Assembly (NCBI GenBank): GCA_001910725.1
Contig: MJGA01000043.1
Location: 88,039 to 152,038, forward strand
Direction: 5' to 3'
Source: Phanerodontia chrysosporium
Taxonomy: Eukaryota; Basidiomycota; Agaricomycetes; Polyporales; Phanerochaetaceae
DNA: 64,000 nucleotides
Shown: positions 55,691-64,000 of the stretch, piece after piece
Numbering within the stretch: the stretch's first letter is position 1
Layout: every line of letters begins with the position of its first letter
Translations under genes and position numbers: made by a program
Notes under the pieces: generated by a model
Databases searched by the model: none
Told to the model about the DNA's origin: nothing
Seen by the model: only the letters and a program-made list of their open reading frames with translations

Positions 55691-57181
55691 ATGCGCAACG
55701 TTAAGCTCGTAGTCGTCGGCGCGTCGGGCGTCGGCAAGACGAGCCTCCGCAACCAGGTCCGCACCCGTCCCCCGCTCCCTGCCCGCTCGCACGCCCGGTC
55801 CTGACGCGCCTGACACCCCTGCACCGTTCCTTGTTGTGCGTGAATATCACAGTATATCTCGGGGCGCTTCACGACTGGCTACCGTGCCACGATTGGCGCG
55901 GACTTTATCACGAAGAGCGTACCGCACCACGCCAACTCGGAGGAGCACGTTACGCTGCAGATCTGGGTGAGTGTTCGCTGCTCTGGAGCTAGACTAGAGG
56001 GACTCGGTTGTGCCGAAGGGAGGTGATGGAGGGATTCTCTGTATCGTCGTGTAGCGGAGGAGGGGCGAGAGCCAACACCTGAAGTGCAAGTTGAGTTGTC
56101 TCTTCACTCACATCGCTTTCACCAGGACACGGCGGGCCAAGAACGCTTCTCGAGCCTATCTTCTGCGTTCTTTCGCGGTGCAGACGCTGTGCTGCTCATG
56201 TTTGATGTCAATCAGCCGCAGACACTCGAGGCACTGCGCAAGTGGTGGGACGACTTCCGAGACAAGGCTCCCGTACCCGACGACGAAGTGGACAGCTTCT
56301 GCGTCGTGTTTGTGGGCAACAAGATTGACGTAAATCTACAAGGTGGTGCTCCTTCAGGACCTCAAGCTAGCAGTGGCGACACGCGGATACGCCAAGAACA
56401 AGCCCTCACCTTCATGCATGAACTGATACCACCTCCGCCGCAGCCTCCGCCATTGACCCCGCTGGTGCTGCCTCTTCATCCTGCCCTTCCCTCAAACGAT
56501 ACGCTTGCAGCGAGCGAATCCTCCATCACTGTCAGCATTTTCACACCATCCCCACCGCGAACGCACTCGATCGACATCGGCGTGTGCAAGCGCAAAGGAC
56601 CGCGCTCACGGAGCCGGTCGACGCTCTTCCGCGGGAGCACGGTCGGCACGATGACGACGACGCACACGCTCTCGGTGTACCACACACCGACGTCCTCGAT
56701 TTTCGACACCTTTGAGTCCGCACGCAGCTCGCCGGTGCGGTGCTCGCGCTTCGAGACACCGCCGCGGTCGCGCAGCATAAGCCCGGTGCGCGCCGCGCGC
56801 CGCCAGCCCTCGTTCTCGTCCACGCTCTCCGACGCACAGACGATCACGCCGAGCCTGTTCGGCCGCTCGCGCGGCGGCACCCGCTCTACGACGCCTGCGC
56901 GCCCGCAATCGCCGTCGCTCTCGCCAGACGCGCCGCATGTGCTGCCTACTCCGCCGCCCCCCGAGCGTGGCCCGCGGCTGTTCTTCACGTCTGCGAAGAC
57001 GGGCGAGGGGGTCGCGGACGTATTCGAGTACGTTGCGCGTCGGGTCGTGCAGCGGTGGGAGTACGAGGAAGCTGTCGAGGCGCGCACGCTCCACATGCAG
57101 GACACCAGCACAGACACCATTCGCCTGCAGCACGCCAGCGAGGCGCGGACCTGGCGAGGTGCCGCGTGCTGCCGGTCGTAG
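55691..57181 (+). CDS. Rab7-like small GTPase with long insert before the G5 motif
   Basis: Predicted membrane-traffic GTPase, closest in motif wording to Rab7/Ypt7 (late endosome and vacuole fusion). Exon 1 (55691-55756) gives KLVVVGASGVGKTSLRNQ with the P-loop; exon 2 (55853-55966) gives YISGRFTTGYRATIGADF (switch I/effector region); exon 3 from 56126 gives DTAGQERFSSLSSAFFRGA (switch II) and VVFVGNKIDV (G4). The next motif, LFFTSAKTGEGVADVF (G5), arrives only about 230 residues later instead of about 25. The insert is rich in Pro, Ser, Thr and Arg (MHELIPPPPQPPPL, SRSRSTLFRGST). The protein ends GAACCRS, a CC-containing tail suitable for geranylgeranylation. The 3' exon is one uninterrupted frame to TAG 57179-57181. 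Two introns; the first has a GTCCGC donor. Basal GTPase motifs are intact. Confidence 0.82.
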
Positions 57182-57820
57182 ACCGCTCTTTATGGGTTAT
57201 TATTCACTGTTTCCTGTCTCGGTCGGAGGACGTATTTAAGCCCGCACTTTATAGCATAGTTGTTGAACATTCATTCTAGGATACATACCGTCTTCTCTCC
57301 TGTTCTGTACCACATGCACCACTATACACACTCGATCTCTCCTTTCACCCCGTTGGCCGCGGAGACGCGAGTCTGCGAATACATCCATTTTGTATACTAC
57401 AAGGGAAGAAATGTGACGACGCGAGAGCATGGAACAGAGGAAACTCAAGCACAATATTTGTTGCTACAAACAAAAATAGTGGAATGGTGCACATGTGTGT
57501 ACTTGCCGAAAGGAGGGTATCTAAATCTGTCGTGAATACCGCGGGTGCTCGCCTGGTGCACGCTGCTCTTGGGACTGATCGACAGCCGAGTAGGGACCAC
57601 AGCCGAAGAGCTCTGGCACGCCAGACGGAGACGGAAGCACAGCGCATGATTTCCAAGGGTTGATAAGAGTACATCCGCAGAGGTGGGTATCGGGAGGGAT
57701 GGCGGCCCTCCCGTCGTGCAAGCAAGGATACAGACAGGAAGGAGACGGGTGCAAGCATGTACATGAGAGAAGGAAATCGATGTGTATGGAGTGATGCGTG
57801 GCTGGAGAGGGGCTGTAAAA
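57182..57820. other. Convergent 3' intergenic region
   Basis: About 640 bases between the stops of the Rab-like gene and ATG4. AT-rich in the first half with likely 3' untranslated sequence of both. Minor frames on both strands show nothing recognisable. Confidence 0.5.
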
Positions 57821-60800
57821 CTATGCATCGTCTAGGTCGTCGGCGGGGATGCCACGCACGCCGCCACTCTGGGTGCGGCCGCCGTCGCGCGCCTTCTGGG
57901 TGCGCATCTGAGGAATGCGGCGCTCGCTCGTCGCCGCCGCGGGCTCGTCGTGGTGCGTCGCCGGGAACGGGTACTGCTCGGGCTTGCGCTTCGTGTGCTT
58001 CTTCTTTGCCTTCTTGTGGTGCGCACGCCCGACGTCCGAGTACGAGCTCTCGCTAGTCTCGCGCGTGATCGTCGCTTGGGACTCGAGCAGCTCCGGTGCA
58101 TCCTGTCCCGGGGAGGTGCGGTGGCCCACATGAGGGGTAAACTCTGATGATTCCCATTCTTCGTCGTCCTCATCGTCGAAACTGAGCGAGTCGGCCTGCG
58201 AGCTGCCTGTCGTGCTTGTGCTCGGCTGTTTCTCAAGGTGACCAGGTGAACGAACATCAGAAAAGCCGGTGCGTCCAGGGCCGGGCGTTATCGGGTCGAC
58301 TGGGTCGTCCTCAGTATCGTCCTCTTCGGGCGACTTGGAGCTGGTGCTGGGAAGGCTGGTATCAGGCGATGCAGAACCCTCGCGCATGTGGTCGTCGGCA
58401 TCAGCAAATTCGTCATCTTCGTCTGGTAGGTCGAAATCGGGCTCAGAGATACTCTCCATTCCCATTTCTGAGTCCGAATTCCAATTTGGCGGTTCGTCCT
58501 GCAGATGTAAGACCGGAGCCTTCGATCTGCGGTTCAACTGCAGGAAACAAATAATGAGCAGATATGCTAACTGTCAAAGCGCATGATCGTACCTCGTTGA
58601 TACGGGACTTGAGATCCTGCCATTCCGACTCATCCTTGCAAAGGAACCCAATGAGCATGCTAGGGTCGAGACCGGAGAGGTGCATCTTCCGGACGCGGTC
58701 GCAGTGGAACGTCTTCAGCTCTGCAGCAGAGTACGCCAAGCAATAATGCCGTTGGACGGGATCGAGGTCTTCAGTCTCCAAGGCGAGCTCGCGAGAGTCC
58801 ATCTCTGAGTCGTCCGGAATAGCACTTGACGTCCGCCAGCGAGCATGCGAGCCTGAAGAATGTGTGTGCGATGTTGTCGTCACGTACGAGGCCGCTGTCG
58901 TGCTGGAAGAGGTCGAGATTTGATGCTGGAGTGGGGATGGTGAAGCCATACGTGAGAACGAAGAGCCAGAACGAACGGATACAGGAGAGGTCGGCGCGCG
59001 AACATGCTTGACGGGGGACCGAGGTGACCCTCGATCAGAAGGCGATTGCGGCTCAGGGGATGTTGAGCTATGCCTTGACGCGGTAGGCGAGACAAGAGGC
59101 GACAGTTGATGTTCACCTGATGGCGGAGGACGGAGGGGAACGGCAGGACGAGCGTGGTGCGGATCCAGGTAAAAGAGGTTATCTGCCTGAGAGCCAACGA
59201 AATAGTATGATGAAGAGGGGCGTCCGCCTGCAATGCCCACGGATTGAGGCCATGTATACAACGTCTACTAGATGGTGAGGTTACAAACATCTAGATTGTG
59301 AAGCCACGTACCTTCAGGGTATCATAGTATACCGGGTTTACACCGTCAATTCCAAGACGATGACCGATGAGAATCAGGACAGCGCGGTCGCCCCAGACGC
59401 GGCGGGTGTGTCGACGCGGTGACCCAATACCACTGTGAGACGCAGCGAAAACTTCAGATTCATAGATAGTACCCCCGTCTGCGGCAACGTGGACGCCGAG
59501 GCCAGCCTCGGGAAAGGCATGTACGAGGGTCCTAAGGGCTAGTCAGTTAGCATCCGGTTGTGGCGGCGCAAACACGCACTTGATAGCACCAGCCGCAGTA
59601 CTCGGCCCAAACCACTGCCCAACCTTTACGCCAAGCTGCTTCCCAACGAGGGCCATCCTGTGTACGCTGAATGGGCATAGAGGGGAGGGATCGTCGAGGA
59701 ACCAGGTAATGATTTGCACATAGGTAGCGTAGTCTGACGTGTATACCGGGTGTGGAGGCTTCCGCCAATCTACACACAGCTCATGATGATTAGTATCCGC
59801 ATACAGTGAGATATGATAGCCACGCACCTCGACCCAGATGCACATGTATCAGTGCGTTGGCCAGCAACGACTGTCCCGTCCGCAGCATACATCCCCACCC
59901 CGCATCGCTCGACCAACACTTCTCTCCGCCTAATGGCCAGTTCCACCTCTTGGGCTGAGGACTCGTGCTCAAGGCTGCTGCATCTGCGGGTGATGCATTC
60001 AACTCCTCTAATGATATGTCGCGGATTGGGTGAAACTGGGAACGGTAAGTGAGCCATATCCGAGACGTGAAGTCAGCGTAGAACACAGGGGGCCAATGCC
60101 GGCCGGGGTCTTTCGACGACGCGGGTTGAGATTGCGACAGGGAGGGGTCTGCACCAGACATGGCAGACGTAGGGGAAGATGAAAGCGAGTTGCGGAGTGA
60201 AAATGAGCGTCGCGAATCTACGGAGCTGCGGCGACCGACCGAAGGCGTGGGGCTCGGGGCCGGCTCATACCCTGGATGCTCGACGCCGAGGAGCCAGATC
60301 GAGTCAGTGCACTTGTCGGGACTGCGTCGCTGTCGGTGATGAAGCGCATGACCTTGTCGAGGTGGCCCTTCCCGTGCTTTGCGGCGGTGATCAGCGCGGA
60401 GCTTTTGCCCTTCGGGGACGCGCCAGATGGGTGCTGCTGGGCGAAGATTTGTGGGAGCTGCTGCGGGAGCGCAAGATCCGTCGCGGACGAGCTGAAGGTG
60501 TGCGAGAACCAGCCTGAGAGCCGGCTGGGCAGGTCTGCGAGCCGCGTGCCCGACGACGAAGGGTAGTACGAGACTCCAGGATACGCCTCCGACAGCGGCC
60601 GGTCGCCTCGCGAGCGCGAGCGGGGAATCGCAACGGGTTCGACAATCACAGGGGTCTCTTCGCCGCCCTCCGCTATGCTAGGATGCTGCTCGAGGTCGCC
60701 GTGGTCGAGGGCGGGGCTATCGCTCGGTGGGGTATCTTGCCGCCTGTCCATGCTCTCCCTAGGCGATGTGGGGCCGCTTTTCCTGCCCGATTTTCGCATG

Positions 60801-61003
60801 ACGGAGCTTCTCGTGCTGCTCTGTGTCCGTGAGAGCTCAGATATCGAGGATGAGGAGCTCGCCGCGCTGTGTGAAGACTCAACCACAGACTTTGACCGAT
60901 CGCGCTGTTTCTGGAGAAACTTGGGCAGTTTGGGGCCGTGCGGCGTCGAGGGCGGGGAGGAGGCCGACGGCGAGTGCTTCGATGGCTTGTTCGAGCTCGA
61001 CAT
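57821..61003 (-). CDS. ATG4: Autophagy cysteine protease ATG4 (apparent frameshift)
   Basis: Cysteine protease that trims the C-terminus of Atg8/LC3 and later releases it from phosphatidylethanolamine. N-terminal Ser-rich region from 61003 ([19 protein letters not shown]), then [16 protein letters not shown] and [17 protein letters not shown]. The family continuation [17 protein letters not shown] is present directly downstream but in another frame: one base appears missing at about 60318-60320. From there the frame is open into [29 protein letters not shown], and the catalytic Cys in [17 protein letters not shown]. The Asp-x-His pair sits in [31 protein letters not shown] and [18 protein letters not shown] are typical. 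The C-terminal [15 protein letters not shown] is followed by a long acidic and Ser-rich tail ending IPADDLDDA. About six introns. A start at the ATG near 60161 would lack the conserved N-terminal part. The lesion may be an assembly error. Confidence 0.85.
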
Positions 61004-61547
61004 CGTCGTCGAGCGAGGGGTCGTCGCAGTCGTGATCGTCGTTGCAAGTCAAGATTGGGACGCGCCCGACCGCGCTGCCACTCAGACTCGGACCACCACG
61101 TTCACGACGTCCCTGCATTCCTGCTGCCGCAGCGCTCTGCACATTTCTGCGCTGTTCAAACGCGGCCAGATGCCCTCATATACCCGCTTGAGGCTGCCGG
61201 CGTTGCTAGTCGCTGGAACTGCCCGCAGACGCACGACTCAGTCGCCCACATATATATGTATCTACCGCACAAAGTTTCCGAATACAACCTGACTCAGAAG
61301 CAGTGTAATTCACCAAGCAGGCTCAGTCGAGTAGCACAGGCAATGTTTCATGATCAGCCTGCGGATCGTGGCCGTATCGCTCGTTAATGTCCGCGCACGG
61401 CACGAGGATGACATGCCTTTACCAGGCGTAAGCTGCGTTCAGGGTTTTTGCCTCGCGTCTTCTATACAGAATGCCCAATGGGACCGTGATATTCGGCCTG
61501 TCTCTGTCCAGACTGGCCCCGCCGCGTGACAGCCGACGGGCATGTGG
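61004..61547. other. Intergenic, upstream of ATG4
   Basis: About 540 bases between the ATG4 start and the 3' end of the dienoyl-CoA isomerase, both on the minus strand. TATATATA-type sequence at 61248-61258 lies 250 bp before the chosen ATG4 start, so the true start or leader may extend further upstream. No other gene seen. Confidence 0.5.
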
Positions 61548-62737
61548 TCAAAGCTTTGCGGTCGGCGGCTTGCCGAGGTTGGGAAACGTCGGGGGTTTCT
61601 TCTCCATCGCGCCCTTCAACGCAGCGGACATGTCCTGATCGTAGAAATGTCCCTCATCAGACAATGACATCAGAAATACTGCGCCATACTGTACTGACCG
61701 AGGTCTGCAGCATGGCACTGTTCCAAGTTGCGACGTATTCTAGATTGCTTTCAACGCTGGAAATTTGGAGAAAAGTTGGCCTACAAGCGAGAAGTACGAG
61801 AGAACGAGAGACTCACCTGTTGTCTCGGGCATGCAGAAGGACACGTTTCGTGCCCACGACTGCAATCGGAGATTTCTGTGCGATGATTCTCGCTGTCTGG
61901 AGAGCAGCGTCGATGACTTCTTTGCGGCTGCCGGGAACCACTCTTGAGACAAGGCCCATCTGCAGCGCCTCCTCTGCGCTGAACTCTCTAGCTGTGAACG
62001 CCAGCTCGCGCACGAAGCTTTGGTTTCCGGCAACCTTGGGCAAACGCGCTAGCGTTCCTATGTCCGCCGCCAGACCAACATCCACTTCCTGTCACGTTTC
62101 CCAGTGAGCAATGCGCAGAAGTAAGCGGCGTGATACCTGCCTTGACCGAGAAACGAGCGTCCTGGGCGGCAAAGCGGACATCGCAGGCAGTCGTGATGTC
62201 AATCGCCAGTCCATATGCCACGCCATGTATGGCTGCAATGACTGGGACGGGACACCTCTCCGTTGCTGAGATAGCGTCCTGGAACTGCGTGATAAATACC
62301 CGAGCTTGCAGTGCCCGGCGTCCTGGGTCTTTTTCAAAGGAACTCATTCCGCCAAGTCCGCTGACTAAAATGACTAAGCCCAGGCATATAACTAGCAAAA
62401 ATACCTTGCTCACAGTCTATCCCTGCAGAGAATAATTTCGGCAGGGCAGAGGAGAGGACGACAGCACGGACGCTAGGGTCCTTGCTGATGTTGTCAAAGA
62501 CCTGGCCGAGTTCTGTCCAGTATCTGCAGCGACGTGTTACAGTCCTGAACACAGACCTGAAAAGGGGCACTCACGCTTCATGGAAGGCGTTCACTGGGGC
62601 TCTGTCCCGAGTTCCTTAGCGCATGCGACTTGCGTCGGAAGTCATCGAACGTACCGTGAAAGCTCGACGAGGAGGACATGAGGCTCTGGTTCAGAGACCT
62701 TGATGAACTGCCCAGATAGATCCGTTCTTTCCACCAT
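61548..62737 (-). CDS. Peroxisomal delta(3,5)-delta(2,4)-dienoyl-CoA isomerase (ECH1-like)
   Basis: Enoyl-CoA hydratase/isomerase family enzyme that shifts double bonds during beta-oxidation of unsaturated fatty acids with odd-numbered double bonds. N-terminus MVERTDLSGQFIKVSEP and HVLLVELSR, then YWTELGQVFDNISKDPSV, VVLSSALPKLFSAGIDCE, ERCPVPVIAAIHGVAYGLA and DITTACDVRFAAQDARFSVK. The segment EVDVGLAADIGTLARLPK holds the Glu and Asp used by ECH1-type isomerases. The last intron (GTCAGT...GATCAG, about 62 nt) joins NSAMLQTS to DMSAALKGAMEKKPP. The protein ends PPTAKL, and A-K-L is a PTS1 peroxisomal import signal; stop TGA at 61548-61550. About six or seven introns. An upstream in-frame ATG at 62851 exists but adds non-family sequence, so 62737 was chosen. 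About 290 residues. Confidence 0.85.
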
Positions 62738-62960
62738 AGTTGTCCGTTCCTCAAGCTGTAGACTCGCCTTGAAGGACGGTTGTCGAGAGTAAGTTGCGCT
62801 AGCGCTTCCGTCGGGCTGGATCATGCCAGCTGGCATGTGTTTACTACGCACCGGACACAGGTACCAGCTCCGCTGACCGGTGAAGCAAACCCTCTGGGAC
62901 AGTTATTCGTGCACTATGCATAGTACACCTGCGTAAGGTGCCTCGTGGGCCTTAAATCAG

Positions 62961-64000
62961 TCACGGAGCCTTAAATGCGAGGAAGTCAACGAACGCTAAC
63001 TTAGACGGCCTGTGGTCGGAGGACCCCTGGGACTTCACCGCAGACAAAAGCTCAGTTGCAAGGCGTGAGATGACGATACGACATTTCGGCAGTAAGTTCC
63101 AGTCAAATACACGGTCACATTTACACCATATTTGCCAAGCTACAATGCTTACGCCCTGACAATATGCCACATTAGTTTTGGAATCCGTGGTAGCATGTCC
63201 GTACTTGTTCTTATGTTTGACAATGATAGTGCCATCTGCGGAGTTGCTGCAGGAAAGGGCTTAGCGACCTGAATCAGAGAAGACTCGTAGTAATTTCCTA
63301 CCCGTGATGCAAGGCGGCATGCCAGTGAGTTGTGTTGCCTGTGCAGAGGAATGTCAGCAAACGATATAACAGAGGTAGGCGTCGCTTAGCGAACCTGACT
63401 TTTCCATGAACCTGTAAGCTGCCAATGATTTCCAGTGCGTTAGGCGAGAATCCAGGTATAGGAAAACTAGAGACGTACACGTAGGCACTTCGTTGGTTTG
63501 TGCGCGATATATACCATTTCTGGTAGTTGTTGCTATCATTTTTGGCCTTACAGAAGACCGTGTCGCTCTCGTCGCCTGCATAGAAAGGGCCATGTAAGTA
63601 TTTTTAGAGCGATTACTTTCGGAATAGTGTGCATTTTTACTGACTGGGGAGCTCCATAAATGTGCGGCTAGCAGCATTCTCAATTGTATGACCCCCGGTG
63701 GTTTCGCTTATTATCCAGAGCTGACACGCAACCTCCTTGTCGGACATCTCGAGCTTGTATAAGCCTTCACCGGCGCACCTATTATATCAGCGGATATCAG
63801 CTGGTGCTACGGTTAAGTCAATAAGGTACCGTGACCATCTGTGCTGGAGCCTGGCAGATAAGTAACGGAGTATGAGTCGAAAACCAATGGTTTGCCAAGC
63901 ATAGTAGTACATACCATTGTGCACCTCCATCACGGTTCCTGTTCCATAGTTCTGGATGAAGTCTGTAGCAGCCTGCCGTTTAGCATGTCGCATCGAGACC
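62961..64000 (-). CDS. Beta-trefoil (ricin-B-like) lectin candidate, 5' end outside window
   Basis: Several short exons on the minus strand give repeat-like segments: ATDFIQNYGTGTVMEVHNG, then LYKLEMSDKEVACQLWII with ETTGGHTIENAASRTFMEL, then AKNDSNNYQKWYISRTNQ, then NSADGTIIVKHKNKYGHAT. The I-x-N-x-x-(S/T)-x-T-x-(L/M)-E/D-(L/V) pattern and Q-x-W/QKWYI-type ends are those of ricin-B beta-trefoil repeats, carbohydrate-binding folds common in mushroom lectins. The 3' end at 62961 (TGA) closes a last exon ending DFLAFKAP; intron positions there are uncertain. The gene runs off the right edge, so start and any signal peptide are not visible. Sugar specificity cannot be judged. Moderate confidence only, because exons are short and the fold call rests on motif rhythm. 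Confidence 0.45.

Noticed and set aside
56476..57120. Minus-strand open frame opposite the Rab-like insert
   Set aside because: Mirror of the Ser/Arg/Pro-rich insert; the plus frame joins intact GTPase motifs on both sides and is clearly the coding one.

Overview
The window is genomic DNA from a filamentous basidiomycete, most likely a wood-decay or polypore-type Agaricomycete. This rests on dense short spliceosomal introns of about 45-65 nt, GC-rich coding sequence, TATA boxes 40-110 bp ahead of several starts, and families typical of that group: ArAE_2/DUF2421 ER transporters, F-box-like proteins that share a phase-1 first intron, a basidiomycete-type HET protein, and a Crinkler-type kinase. 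The species call is inference. No tRNA, rRNA, CRISPR array or intact transposon was recognised. All genes were joined by hand from reading frames and GT-AG signals, so inner exon ends may be off where noted.

Left part (1-32 kb), accessory in character: the 3' end of a FUSC/ArAE-like membrane transporter (1-2334, +); a flavin monooxygenase with an NTF2-like N-terminus (3601-5814, +); a Crinkler-like endonuclease-fold plus kinase protein (6494-8572, +); and an F-box-like gene (9068-10854, -). Next comes the most unusual block, 11.3-24.1 kb: two head-to-head gene pairs of unrecognised families in mirror-image order, A1(-) B1(+) ... B2(-) A2(+), around a decayed HET-domain gene (16701-18534, -). 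The short A proteins share a helical module with the middle of the long B proteins, and B ends in membrane-type hydrophobic segments. A secreted GH31 alpha-glucosidase (24899-28408, +), a second F-box-like gene (29396-31074, -) and a 74-residue beta-rich mini-gene (31680-32015, -) follow.

Right part (32-64 kb), mostly housekeeping and metabolism: translation elongation factor eEF2 (32872-35784, -); two tandem F-box-like genes (36185-37862 and 39298-40967, +) flanking an unassigned open stretch; aldehyde dehydrogenase (41164-43145, -); NAT9-type acetyltransferase (43857-44768, -); a GPR1/FUN34/YaaH acetate transporter (48246-49399, +) isolated in about 9 kb of GC-rich gene-free DNA; a formaldehyde-dehydrogenase-type zinc alcohol dehydrogenase (53858-55320, +); a Rab7-like GTPase with a very long insert (55691-57181, +); autophagy protease ATG4 (57821-61003, -); a peroxisomal dienoyl-CoA isomerase (61548-62737, -); and the 3' part of a beta-trefoil lectin-like gene running off the right edge (62961-64000, -).

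Several frames carry single-base shifts (F-box gene at 9.2 kb, B2 at 20.8 kb, ATG4 at 60.3 kb). Each is consistent with one missing G/C, so assembly indels are a live alternative to real mutations. The two TAG codons and the internal deletion in the HET gene are not of that kind and look like true decay.
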